Made by a program: the position numbers and the translations under genes. Shown here one piece after another: positions 44,256-52,497 of a stretch of 64,000 bases of DNA. The stretch comes from a virus. The DNA lies in the IMG/VR virus record IMGVR_UViG_3300010370_000029, positions 1 to 64,000 of that record; one strand, given 5' to 3'. The first letter of the stretch is position 1. The number at the start of each line of letters is the position of its first letter. The notes under the pieces are model-generated. The model was not told the origin of the DNA. It ran no database searches and was given only the letters and a program-made list of their open reading frames with translations.

Positions 44256-45361
44256 GTTTTTTTGAAACAACGGTTGACATATCAAAATGTAAAAAGGTAT
44301 TGGTAATCCCCAATATTACTAATTCTGCGAATATCGAAAAGGACTCCTTCGTGGATGTTATCTATAATCATATTCGAGCATTAGAAAAGCTTGGGGATTA
44401 TTATTGGCACATCCTACTTCCAGAGCCCGTAGCAAAGCTCAATTTGGAAAACGTCAAGCAACATATCGTAGACATCTCTGGCGATATGATTCATATGCGG
44501 GTAACGTTTCCACGAAAGGCTATCACGCTAATTCAAGAGCTGGAGTATGATGTAGTCTATTCACATCTTCCTGACTGGTTTATGGTCAAGCGATATACCG
44601 ATAAACCAATCGTCGGATATGCACATTGGTGGGAAATGAAATCGTGTAATGCTGAAGATAGAAAGAATCGTCAGCGGAATATCGTGGCAGAATTGCTGGG
44701 TGTGATGGGGATGAAGGTGTGTTATCTGAATACCCAAGACCAAAAGAATCGGGTATTGGATGAGGCTCGGCAATGGTTTAATGATGAAAAGGTTCAAGAG
44801 CTGGACAGAATTCTCCAAGTCTGGCATTTGGGTGTTCCCGAAGGAAAGATTATTTCCGCTCCTACTGAAAAGGAAAAGATTATTGTATTCAATCATCGTG
44901 CCGCTGCATACAAGGGATATCCGCAATTTATTGAGCTAATAAAAGAGTATCGTGAGTCCAGACAAGACTTTGTGGTATGGGTTCCACAGCTGGAAGGAAA
45001 GCCGGAAGAATCGTGGATTGACAATACCAAAGTCCCGAAGCATGAGTACTATACCCGACTCCAGCGTTGCTCCGTAGGAATCCAAATGCGCCAATCAAAC
45101 TATGGATGGAGCGTGGCAGCCACGGATTGTATGATGAATGGTACTGCGGTTATTTTCCAAGAGTCTGACTGCTATCACGAAATTGACCCCGATGGTCTAT
45201 TCTTCAAGTTTAAAAAGGATTTATTTGCTACGCTGGATAAGTTTTTGGACGATACGACATTTCGTCACGAACAAGGTGTACGAAGTATCCAACGTACAAA
45301 GGAATTGCAAGATAAAGAAAATAATATGTTATTATTGTTAAACGATAATTTAAGTACTTGA
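44252..45361 (+). CDS. GT-B glycosyltransferase in the replication region
   Basis: 369 residues, ATGA overlap with the DruA-like gene. VLVIPNITNSANIEKDSFVDVIYNH opens a GT-B N-domain; the C-domain has IIVFNHRAAAYKGYPQFIEL and GWSVAATDCMMNGTAVIFQESDCY, the GT4-type donor site with E-like residues replaced by a cysteine/methionine-rich loop. Sitting between the clamp and the nuclease rather than in the sugar cluster, it could glycosylate phage DNA, as T4 transferases do; protein or glycan acceptors remain possible. Confidence 0.7.
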   Translation: MSFFETTVDISKCKKVLVIPNITNSANIEKDSFVDVIYNHIRALEKLGDYYWHILLPEPVAKLNLENVKQHIVDISGDMIHMRVTFPRKAITLIQELEYDVVYSHLPDWFMVKRYTDKPIVGYAHWWEMKSCNAEDRKNRQRNIVAELLGVMGMKVCYLNTQDQKNRVLDEARQWFNDEKVQELDRILQVWHLGVPEGKIISAPTEKEKIIVFNHRAAAYKGYPQFIELIKEYRESRQDFVVWVPQLEGKPEESWIDNTKVPKHEYYTRLQRCSVGIQMRQSNYGWSVAATDCMMNGTAVIFQESDCYHEIDPDGLFFKFKKDLFATLDKFLDDTTFRHEQGVRSIQRTKELQDKENNMLLLLNDNLST

Positions 45362-45386
45362 CAATAGCCAACAATTGTATTAGATT
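45358..45386 (+). promoter_or_regulatory. Candidate sigma70-type promoter for the DUF262-HNH gene
   Basis: TTGACA at 45358-45363, 17-base spacer, TAGATT at 45381-45386. The -10 is weak (4 of 6), but the spacing is identical to the other promoters. It gives the nuclease gene its own expression within the clamp region. Confidence 0.5.
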
Positions 45387-45465
45387 TAATATGTTACAAA
45401 GATTACTCTTTTTGTGCCACAGAGCAATCTTCTAAATCAACGGCACTAAAACAAAAGGAGAAGTT

Positions 45466-47133
45466 ATGGCTGGGCTGACCCTCGTATCATCAGGAGCAAA
45501 CGTCAAGTCGTGGACGTTTGATAAAATTTCTAAGGAGTATAGTACTACTCTCGTAGACACGCCAAAGTATCAGCGACCGGATGTGTTCGGCTTTGTACGG
45601 AACGGCAGCGGTAGTAATTGGCAGCGTAATCTCATCCGTTCTATTTTGATGGGCAATCCCATCCCTCAGCTCCACTTTCGCTACGTATTCTCAAAGGGGC
45701 CAAATGGTCTAGAGTGGAAGTATGAGATTGTGGACGGAGGACATCGCACACGTACTGTATATTACTTTCTAAACAATTGCATTAAAACTCCAATTGACTG
45801 TACGCTTACCGATGTTGACGGGAACCAGTACAACATTGGTGCTATGCATCTTTCACAGATTATACAGAAGTATCCTGTGCTAGAGGATTACATCTATAAT
45901 CTTTCTCTTAGCGTTGTAGAGTATGAAAATCTCACCGATGATGATGCAGAAACACTTTTTCTTACTCTTAATGATTTGAACAAGATGTCTCCCGCTGACA
46001 AGCGGAACGCTATTAATAATATTATTGCGGATACGAACCGTAATCTTGGTGCGGTTGACTCCCCTAACGCTTTTTCGATGTTCACCAGCCGTTCATTCAT
46101 TAAGAACGATTGGAAGGCTGACTACACCAGCTTGGATGCAGTCAGCCGAGAGTCGGATGAAATTGTATCGTGGGCGATGTACTATCTATACAGCGGTGGT
46201 ATATTTGCAAAAGACTCCAGCGGAAAGCCGCGGTTCGCGGGTATGGACGCCCAATCAGTTCTCGACAAGATGTATCGTGACGAGTATCTTATGAGGGAGT
46301 TGGCGGTACCGGGGTCTAAGATGGAAAAGAATCTGCGGTCACTACTGTCAATTGTTAATAATATTGTCGTTAAGAATCCGCGTCTTGATATTTTTAAAAA
46401 GGGCGGAAAGTGGTTCGCTGGTCCTCTAAAGAAGCTTATTATGCTAGTCGCTGAGATGCACAATGTAAACGGTACTTTTAACTTTAGTAAAGTTAAAATT
46501 AATACCGACGACTTCTTTACCTCTTTCAATCGAGCGACCAGCGAACTGAAGAACGACAAGAACGTAAAGCCACACCTGCCATACCAGTCGTATATGCTGG
46601 TAAACAACAAGGTTCACGTAAATAGCGTTCAGCCGGATAATGTTGGTGATACAATATATCCGTTCCATAAAGTGTTTACGGGAGGCGCTCGACTTGACGA
46701 TATGCTGTACATCTATTATCATTACGTCACCAAGGGTTATATGAATTTTGGAGTTACGAAATTGGATAAGCGTCGAGACTTTAATAAGGATATCGTAGAT
46801 ACTCTACTCACGGAACAGAAGAATTGCTGCCGGTTTTGCTCAAAGTTACTCACGGATGGTAATTACGCGGTAGACCACATTGCTCCGCATTCTTTTGGTG
46901 GACCTACAATTCTGGAAAACAGCCAGATTCTCTGTTCTTCTTGTAACGGTCAGAAGTCGAATGGCATGACACTCCAAGATGTGGTACATCTCTGTGAGAG
47001 AATGAACGTAGACGTTCAACTTAAGGAAGTTGTAGTTGGACTGGCTCACGCAGTTATTACCTCTGGCGCAACTGACCGACTCTCGGAAGGTGATATCCGT
47101 ACAGTAATTAAGCTGGTATTTGGCAAACAATAA
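45466..47133 (+). CDS. DUF262-HNH nuclease (GmrSD-like)
   Basis: 555 residues, ATG after AAGGAGAAGTT. The N-terminal DUF262/ParB-like part shows YQRPD (about 35), RNLIRSILMGNPIPQLHFR and VDGGHRTRTVYYFL (the nucleotide-binding D-G-x-x-R motif, about 89), and LFLTLNDLNKMS. The C-terminal HNH module has CRFCSK (about 457), YAVDHIAPHSFGG, and ILCSSCNGQKSNG. DUF262 plus HNH is the plan of GmrSD-type restriction systems, which cut modified foreign DNA using nucleotide hydrolysis. In a phage it may exclude competitors or degrade host DNA, with self-protection by the Mom-like or glycosyl modification (inference). Confidence 0.8.
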   Translation: MAGLTLVSSGANVKSWTFDKISKEYSTTLVDTPKYQRPDVFGFVRNGSGSNWQRNLIRSILMGNPIPQLHFRYVFSKGPNGLEWKYEIVDGGHRTRTVYYFLNNCIKTPIDCTLTDVDGNQYNIGAMHLSQIIQKYPVLEDYIYNLSLSVVEYENLTDDDAETLFLTLNDLNKMSPADKRNAINNIIADTNRNLGAVDSPNAFSMFTSRSFIKNDWKADYTSLDAVSRESDEIVSWAMYYLYSGGIFAKDSSGKPRFAGMDAQSVLDKMYRDEYLMRELAVPGSKMEKNLRSLLSIVNNIVVKNPRLDIFKKGGKWFAGPLKKLIMLVAEMHNVNGTFNFSKVKINTDDFFTSFNRATSELKNDKNVKPHLPYQSYMLVNNKVHVNSVQPDNVGDTIYPFHKVFTGGARLDDMLYIYYHYVTKGYMNFGVTKLDKRRDFNKDIVDTLLTEQKNCCRFCSKLLTDGNYAVDHIAPHSFGGPTILENSQILCSSCNGQKSNGMTLQDVVHLCERMNVDVQLKEVVVGLAHAVITSGATDRLSEGDIRTVIKLVFGKQ

Positions 47134-47147
47134 AATAGGAATATTCT

Positions 47148-48062
47148 ATGACAGAAAACACGTTGTGGATTGAGAAGTATCGCCCGAACACATTGGAAAA
47201 CTATATTGGGAACGATGCCCTAAAGGCGAAGTTGGCTGATTATATTTCCAAGCAGGATATCCCGCATCTTTTATTCTATGGAACTGCGGGTACGGGTAAG
47301 ACCACCGCTGCCAAGATTTTATTAAAGAATATTGAGTGTGATTCGCTCAGTATCAACGCTTCTGATGAGCGTGGTATTGATGTGATTCGGGAAAAGATTA
47401 AGAACTTTGCGTCCACATCGGGGTTTGCTCCGTTGAAGATTGTATTCTTGGATGAGGCCGATTATCTGACACCAGACGCTCAGGCCGCACTTCGTAATAT
47501 GATGGAAGTGTTCAGTCACCGTACAAGGTTTGTGCTGACTTGTAATTATGTGGAACGTATTATTCCTGCGATTATCAGTCGGTGTCAGACCTCGGCATTG
47601 ATTCCACCGTCGAAGAAAGATGTGGCGGTACATCTCACTCACATCTTGACGAAGGAGCAGGTGACATTCGAGAAACAGGCGATTGCTACCTTGGTTAATG
47701 CTTATTATCCTGATATTCGTCGGATTATTGGTACCGCTCAGTTACAGACCCGTGATGGGAAGCTGGTCATCAATGTTCACGAAGTTATCGCTGGAGATAG
47801 TAAGTTGAAGATTCTGGATACTTTGACCAGTAATCAACCATCCGCTAGTAAGATGAATGAGATTCGTCAGATTGTGACTGACGCTGGGATTCGTGACTTT
47901 ACTGAACTGTATCGGCTGCTTTATGATAAGGTTCAAGAGTATGCGTCCGACCGAATCCCACAGACGATTCTCGCTCTCGCAGAAGGTCAATATCGTGACG
48001 CATTTGTAGTAGATAAAGAAATTAATTTTATGGCAACGATGTATAACATTTTAATGTACTAA
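47148..48062 (+). CDS. 44: Clamp loader large subunit gp44
   Basis: 304 residues, AAA+ ATPase of the RFC type: LWIEKYRPNTLENYIG, Walker A GTAGTGKT (about 46-53), Walker B FLDEAD (about 100-105), sensor 1 FVLTCNY, and the SRC motif IISRCQT. It forms the 4:1 complex with gp62 that loads gp45. In T4 it is adjacent to 45 and 62; here accessory genes separate all three. Confidence 0.94.
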   Translation: MTENTLWIEKYRPNTLENYIGNDALKAKLADYISKQDIPHLLFYGTAGTGKTTAAKILLKNIECDSLSINASDERGIDVIREKIKNFASTSGFAPLKIVFLDEADYLTPDAQAALRNMMEVFSHRTRFVLTCNYVERIIPAIISRCQTSALIPPSKKDVAVHLTHILTKEQVTFEKQAIATLVNAYYPDIRRIIGTAQLQTRDGKLVINVHEVIAGDSKLKILDTLTSNQPSASKMNEIRQIVTDAGIRDFTELYRLLYDKVQEYASDRIPQTILALAEGQYRDAFVVDKEINFMATMYNILMY

Positions 48063-48071
48063 GAGGAAATT

Positions 48072-48401
48072 ATGACCAGTAAGTTTATCCCGCCCGACCC
48101 GCGCCAGATGCGTAATCAGCAGGCACCTGACCTTTCATTGGCTACCGATATTGTCTGTGAGAATTGCGGTAATCTGACTTTCCAAGAAGTTCTCTTGATG
48201 AAGAAGGTATCCGCTCTCGTCTCACCAAACGGTAAGGAAGGAATTGTTCCTATTCCGACATTTTCTTGCGTAGCATGTGGATATGTGAACAAGATGTTCC
48301 GTCCGGTGACTCCGGCCGGCGCAGAAGAGCCGACCGAAGCGACTCGTACAGAAGCGGCTGAACCAGAGCCCACTCGTCCGAAGCTCGTATTAGAGGACTA
48401 A
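48072..48401 (+). CDS. Zinc-ribbon protein of unknown function
   Basis: 109 residues, ATG after AGAGGAAATT. Two Cys pairs, CENCG (about 33) and CVACG (about 67), flank LLMKKVSALVSPNGKEG and form a probable zinc ribbon; the C-terminal 35 residues are Glu/Pro/Thr-rich and disordered. A similar small protein follows gp44 in T4-like marine phages as far as I recall. It overlaps the next gene by one base. Confidence 0.6.
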   Translation: MTSKFIPPDPRQMRNQQAPDLSLATDIVCENCGNLTFQEVLLMKKVSALVSPNGKEGIVPIPTFSCVACGYVNKMFRPVTPAGAEEPTEATRTEAAEPEPTRPKLVLED

Positions 48402-49246
48402 TGGAAACAACCTTCGTTGAGACTTCCCGTGTCACGGTGCGAGAAATATCGAAATCCGTGGCACGAGATTTCATTCAGACTCATCACTATACACATAAGT
48501 TCAGTTCCACCCGATATGCCCTTGGGGTATTTTATGTGGAAGATGCCGAACATATATTCTTTGCTGGTGCGAACGAGAAGCTCATTGGGTGTATGACCTA
48601 TGGGCATCCCGTCAGCAATAGAACGGTGGATAGTATTGTGGATGGATTGGAACTTGACGAAGTGCTAGAATTGACCCGCTTGGTGTGCTTGGACGGATAT
48701 GGAAAGAATCTGGAAAGTTTTGTGATTTCCAAATCGTTTGAGTGGATGAAGAAGCATGACCCCAAGGTGAAAGTCTTGGTCAGTTATGCTGACCCCGAAC
48801 AAGCACATACCGGCGGGATTTATCGGGCAACGAATTGGCTGTATCAAGGATGTGGGTATTCCAAGTTGATGCCAGATTTCAGTATCCGAATCAATGAAGA
48901 TGACCTCTGGACGCATAGCCGTACCGTTGGAGCCCGTTGGGGTAATAAGTCGGTGGATAATCTGGCAAAGACTATTGGTCAAACCTTCTATAGAAAAGAA
49001 GAAACGGCAAAACATCGGTATATCTATTTCCTTTGTGGGAAGAAGGAACGGAAACGGATGATAAAGGAATTAAAGATTCCCGTGTTCGGATATTCAGAAA
49101 TCAAGCCGTATACCCAACTGATTCAGAAGGTGCATGTAAAGGATGGAGTAGTTGAACGTATTGAAATCCTGCAAGGGGTTGACAATGGCTGGTCAAACAA
49201 ACAGATTGTAATGCAGGAGGATGAAGATGGCGAAGACTCTATTTGA
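48401..49246 (+). CDS. Mom-like DNA adenine modification protein 2
   Basis: 281 residues, start overlapping the zinc-ribbon stop codon. Mom core: DEVLELTRLVCLDGYGKNLE, then LVSYADPEQAHTGGIYRATN and WLYQG. Compared with the homologue at 41390 it has an N-terminal HHYTHKFSSTRYALGVFYVE strand region and about 100 extra C-terminal residues rich in Lys/Arg, which may bind DNA. It lies directly before gp62, tying modification to the replication machinery. Confidence 0.8.
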   Translation: METTFVETSRVTVREISKSVARDFIQTHHYTHKFSSTRYALGVFYVEDAEHIFFAGANEKLIGCMTYGHPVSNRTVDSIVDGLELDEVLELTRLVCLDGYGKNLESFVISKSFEWMKKHDPKVKVLVSYADPEQAHTGGIYRATNWLYQGCGYSKLMPDFSIRINEDDLWTHSRTVGARWGNKSVDNLAKTIGQTFYRKEETAKHRYIYFLCGKKERKRMIKELKIPVFGYSEIKPYTQLIQKVHVKDGVVERIEILQGVDNGWSNKQIVMQEDEDGEDSI

Positions 49247-49658
49247 CCACATTAATGCAATTTATCAAGACCAGAAGAAGAACTATTTCGCTGGATTGGA
49301 CGATGGGGAGAAACGGACCTATAGTAACTATATGGTCAACCGATTCCTCAGTATGAACATTCATCAGCTTCCGCTGGTCAATGAGATACAAAAATACAAT
49401 TTACCATCCGATGTTCACTATTTATTCTTTGCGACCACGATTCCTCGCGGGAAGCAATATAACAAATATGTAAAGTCAAAGAACGAAACCAAGTATGAAG
49501 GTTGGTTAGTCACACTGGTTTCGAAGCATTTTACTGTGTCTGAAAGTGAAGCGATGATGTATTTGGATATTTATTATGGGGAACATAAGGACGCCCTTCG
49601 GAGTTTATGTGAGGGGTATGGAATCGATAACAAAACACTAAAGAAAGCTAAGCTATGA
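49227..49658 (+). CDS. 62: Clamp loader small subunit gp62
   Basis: 143 residues from ATG 49227. AGGAGG at 49215-49220 abuts an ATG at 49221 but is six bases from 49227, so the second start, giving MAKTLFDHINAIYQ, is preferred. The gene overlaps the Mom-like gene. Features of T4-type gp62: YSNYMVNRFLSMN, YLFFATTIPRGK, and SESEAMMYLDIYYG. It is the single non-ATPase subunit of the clamp loader. Confidence 0.85.
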   Translation: MAKTLFDHINAIYQDQKKNYFAGLDDGEKRTYSNYMVNRFLSMNIHQLPLVNEIQKYNLPSDVHYLFFATTIPRGKQYNKYVKSKNETKYEGWLVTLVSKHFTVSESEAMMYLDIYYGEHKDALRSLCEGYGIDNKTLKKAKL

Positions 49659-50173
49659 CAGTAGCAACAGCAGAGAGAATGGTTACTATGGTTAAATTGA
49701 CTTGGGCAGAATACTTCCGAAAAATCGCACATACAGTTAAACTGAAGTCGAAGGATAAGACTACCCAGATTGGTGCGGTTATTGTCGGTTCCAATAATGA
49801 AATCCGTTCTACGGGATACAATTCATTTCCACGTGGGATTGAAGATTTCCGTGAAGAACGGCAGGAACGTCCAGAGAAATATTATTGGATGGAACATGCT
49901 GAGCGAAATGCAATTATCAACGCCGCTCGTATTGGTGTATCAACCGACCGTTGTATTTTATTCCTAACGTGTGACATTCCATGCGTTGATTGCACTCGTG
50001 CGATTATCAATTCTGGAATCAAGATTATATTCTGTGAACGTGGTGAAGGGGCAAAGGGTGACCACTGGAACGAACATACCCAACGTAGTATACAGATGTT
50101 ACAAGAAGCAAAGTGCACCGTTCATTATTATGGTGAAATAAAACCTTTTATTAATATTGGTGAACTACAATGA
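49655..50173 (+). CDS. cd: dCMP deaminase
   Basis: 172 residues, ATGA overlap with gp62. The zinc site is complete: HAERNAI (His and catalytic Glu) and CDIPCVDC (two Cys). GYNSFPRG supports the dCMP deaminase group. It supplies dUMP for dTTP synthesis together with the dUTPase at 30905. The next gene starts at an ATGA overlap. Confidence 0.92.
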   Translation: MTVATAERMVTMVKLTWAEYFRKIAHTVKLKSKDKTTQIGAVIVGSNNEIRSTGYNSFPRGIEDFREERQERPEKYYWMEHAERNAIINAARIGVSTDRCILFLTCDIPCVDCTRAIINSGIKIIFCERGEGAKGDHWNEHTQRSIQMLQEAKCTVHYYGEIKPFINIGELQ

Positions 50174-50403
50174 GTAACGGAAAAGGTGATAGCCCACGCC
50201 CGCTGAGCGTGGACGCTGAGACATATAAGAGCAATTGGGAACAAACATTTGGAAACACACCAGAAAAAGCACAAGCTCGTATATCAGAATCATTACACGA
50301 AATTCAACAAGAAATTAATCGACTCAGAGATATAGTTGATAACTGTGAATATAGCGGATTACCCAACACCTCATCATACGAGGTTCACGGTGAACCTTTA
50401 TAG
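50170..50403 (+). CDS. Conserved phage hypothetical (MSNGKGDSPRP family)
   Basis: 77 residues. The opening MSNGKGDSPRPLSVDAETYK, then NWEQTFG, is a signature of small proteins found in many phages and prophages with no assigned role. The C-terminal part is a short coiled coil. ATGA overlap with dCMP deaminase. Confidence 0.65.
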   Translation: MSNGKGDSPRPLSVDAETYKSNWEQTFGNTPEKAQARISESLHEIQQEINRLRDIVDNCEYSGLPNTSSYEVHGEPL

Positions 50404-50614
50404 AAATCGTAAAGTAGAAAAAACATCTAAAGGTTATCGGTATGTATTGTTACAAGATGCACCAAACTCTATTCATCTTACGATACAAGATGGAGACAAG
50501 GCAATCTATGACCATCTTGCTAATTTACAATCCGAAGAAGATTTAAACAATAGAATTTCCACATTAGAAACAGAATTCACCGCATGGGTAACCAAAAATG
50601 AAGCCATTAGTTAA
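50390..50614 (+). CDS. Small hypothetical protein (74 aa)
   Basis: The start is taken as GTG 50390, preceded by CGAGG at six-base spacing; earlier TTG/GTG codons in frame have no ribosome binding site. Beta-rich N-terminus (GYRYVLLQDAPNSIHLTI), then a helical tail. Overlaps neighbours on both sides. Confidence 0.45.
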   Translation: MNLYRNRKVEKTSKGYRYVLLQDAPNSIHLTIQDGDKAIYDHLANLQSEEDLNNRISTLETEFTAWVTKNEAIS

Positions 50615-50927
50615 ATACCTCACCGAAGAAGATGCAATCGCCCGTGTAGGCAAGGGATGGGAGTCTCTTGTTCGTCGTGTTTATAATGCAAAGGTTGGGT
50701 TGGGGGTTCCTGTAGGAATTATCCAAGTAAAGGAAAAATGGGGTGGCCTTCGTATATATACTGAATATTACGTCCGTGAAATAGAAGATGTTATTACCGA
50801 AGTGGGACGAAAGAGTTTAGAGATTTGTGAACAATGTGGTTCTCCTGCGGGATTGGTGAAGAAGGGAACGTGGTATCAGACCCGATGCGAAGAGCACAGA
50901 GGCGATTGGACACCAGTAGAACAGTAA
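50598..50927 (+). CDS. Conserved phage hypothetical with zinc ribbon
   Basis: 109 residues. The pattern GWESLVRRVYN, IIQVKEKWGGLRIYTEY, then CEQCGSPAG and TRCEEHRG occurs in small proteins of many phages. Cys-pair plus Cys/His indicates zinc binding. Function unknown. It precedes the terminator at 50942. Confidence 0.65.
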   Translation: MKPLVKYLTEEDAIARVGKGWESLVRRVYNAKVGLGVPVGIIQVKEKWGGLRIYTEYYVREIEDVITEVGRKSLEICEQCGSPAGLVKKGTWYQTRCEEHRGDWTPVEQ

Positions 50928-50941
50928 TAATAGTTTATAAT

Positions 50942-50960
50942 AGACCCCGAAAGGGGTCTT
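50942..50960 (+). terminator. Short terminator hairpin
   Basis: AGACCCC/GGGGTCT around a GAAA tetraloop, followed by TTGACTTTT. The T run is interrupted and doubles as the -35 of the next promoter, so termination may be partial. Confidence 0.6.
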
Positions 50961-50987
50961 GACTTTTACGCCTCATTTGAGTATATT
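50959..50987 (+). promoter_or_regulatory. Sigma70-type promoter overlapping a terminator
   Basis: TTGACT at 50959-50964, 17-base spacer, TATATT at 50982-50987. It starts the operon of the RecB-like nuclease, 29 bases upstream of its ATG. Confidence 0.65.
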
Positions 50988-51015
50988 TCATGTGTCTATT
51001 ATCCAAAGGTTATTT

Positions 51016-51885
51016 ATGAACAAAGTATCGTACAGTCAGTATACAACGTGGGCAAATTGCCCAGAGTCTTGGCGCTTGAAGTATGTCGAGGGTCACAAGA
51101 TTGATGATTCCTCCATCCATACCATTTTTGGTACCGCCATGCACGAAGTCATTCAAGAGTGGCTCGACATTCTTTTCAACAAGAGTGAATCATTTGCAAA
51201 TGGTATAGACCTTGATGACAATCTAAAGACCAAGTTTCATGCGCTTTTCAAGGAAGCCGTCAAGGAAGTTGATGGGGTCAAGGTGTTTCCGTGTGACCGC
51301 CCAACATTAGAAGAGTTCTACCACCAAGGCACACAGATTTTGTCGTATGTTCAGGCGAATCAGAAGAAGCTGTTCCCGAATCAGAATACCACGCTTGTTG
51401 GCATCGAATATCCGATTGATGTAGAGGTTCGTCCCGGCGTGAAGTATGTGGGGTTCGTAGACATCGTTACGAAGAACGAACGGACAGAACTCATTACTCT
51501 TTATGATTTAAAGACCAGTCGTGCCGGATGGACGCAGGCACAGAAGTCCGACAAGACTAAGATTAGTCAGTTGCTTCTCTACAAGAAGTTTATCTCTGAG
51601 CATTTCAACGTACCGCTAGAATCGGTTCGAGTTGAGTATATTATTCTGAAGCGTACCATTTCTGAGAATTCTCCGTATCCGATTCCGCGTGTCAGTCCGT
51701 TCGAACCGCCGCACGGAAAGCCGTCAATCAATCGGGCATGGACAGACTTTGAGAATTTCTTGACAGATTGTTTCAACGAGTCTGGTCAGTATAAGACTGA
51801 TACGATTAAACATAAGGCAAGTAAGAGTGCCTGTAAGTATTGTGTATTCCGTGAACGTAAAGACCTTTGCAAGTACGGGGTGTAA
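51016..51885 (+). CDS. RecB/Cas4-like PD-(D/E)xK exonuclease
   Basis: 289 residues from ATG 51016 (AAAGG upstream). It begins SYSQYTTWANCPESWRLKYV, a typical RecB-family opening with a cysteine, and has GTAMHEVIQEWL (His), a GFVDIV (Asp) and LYDLKTS (E/D-x-K) nuclease core at about 145-180. The C-terminal ACKYCVFRERKDLCKYG could hold an iron-sulphur cluster with the N-terminal Cys, as in Cas4/AddB nucleases. It likely trims DNA ends in recombination or host DNA breakdown. Confidence 0.8.
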   Translation: MNKVSYSQYTTWANCPESWRLKYVEGHKIDDSSIHTIFGTAMHEVIQEWLDILFNKSESFANGIDLDDNLKTKFHALFKEAVKEVDGVKVFPCDRPTLEEFYHQGTQILSYVQANQKKLFPNQNTTLVGIEYPIDVEVRPGVKYVGFVDIVTKNERTELITLYDLKTSRAGWTQAQKSDKTKISQLLLYKKFISEHFNVPLESVRVEYIILKRTISENSPYPIPRVSPFEPPHGKPSINRAWTDFENFLTDCFNESGQYKTDTIKHKASKSACKYCVFRERKDLCKYGV

Positions 51886-51886
51886 A

Positions 51887-52497
51887 ATGGAAAACCCGAT
51901 GGTGAACTATAGCAAGATTATCGCTAATACGGCTAGTAACCATTACAATGTGCGGGATGAGTACAAGAACAATACAGTTGAACAGAATGTTGCCATCACG
52001 ATGAGTGAGCAACGCAGGTTTTCCGTGGGATGTATCAATATCACGGGGGAACTGAATATCGGAATGATGATTCGTTCGGCGTGTCTTTTAGGTGCAGAAA
52101 ACTTTTATATCTTTGGGCGAAAGAAATTTGATAGCGGTCTACCGTAGGTGCCGAGAAATACATTAATATCGTCCAATATAATTTTGATGACCCGATACAC
52201 GCTGACGAATCAATCAACGAACGGTTGGAATATCTGTTGAAGTGGAATAGTGTCGTATTGTGTGAACACGGTGGTACAGAGATTGGGTCACATAAGGCTC
52301 GTCTATTGTACAAGGAAGAACTGGAAAATCCGTTGTTTATCTTCGGTTCAGAAAGTCACGGATTACCTATCGCCGTTGCAGAGAATCCGCACTTCTACAA
52401 GATGTCCATTCCGCAACGTGGTGTTCTCAGGTCGTTCAATGTGAGTGCCGCGATGAACATCATCGTGTGGGATTATGTCAAGGAGATGTATCTGTGA
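51887..52497 (+). pseudogene. SpoU/TrmH-family RNA methyltransferase, frameshifted
   Basis: The frame from ATG 51887 encodes the N-terminal SpoU part (FSVGCINITGELNIGMMIRS, AENFYIFGRKKFD) and stops at TAG 52145. The frame one base back, open from 52135 to 52497, continues it perfectly: RSTVGAEKYINI, FIFGSESHGLP, MSIPQRGVLRSFNVSAAMNI (SAM-knot motifs 2 and 3). Joining after FD gives the expected FD-R-STVGA-YI sequence. One base appears to be missing near 52133-52135, either a real mutation or an assembly error. No slippery site is obvious. Intact, it would 2'-O-methylate host or phage RNA. Confidence 0.85.

Noticed and set aside
52130-52147. Programmed frameshifting in the SpoU gene.
   Set aside because: No slippery heptamer or following structure is evident at the break; a lost base explains it better.
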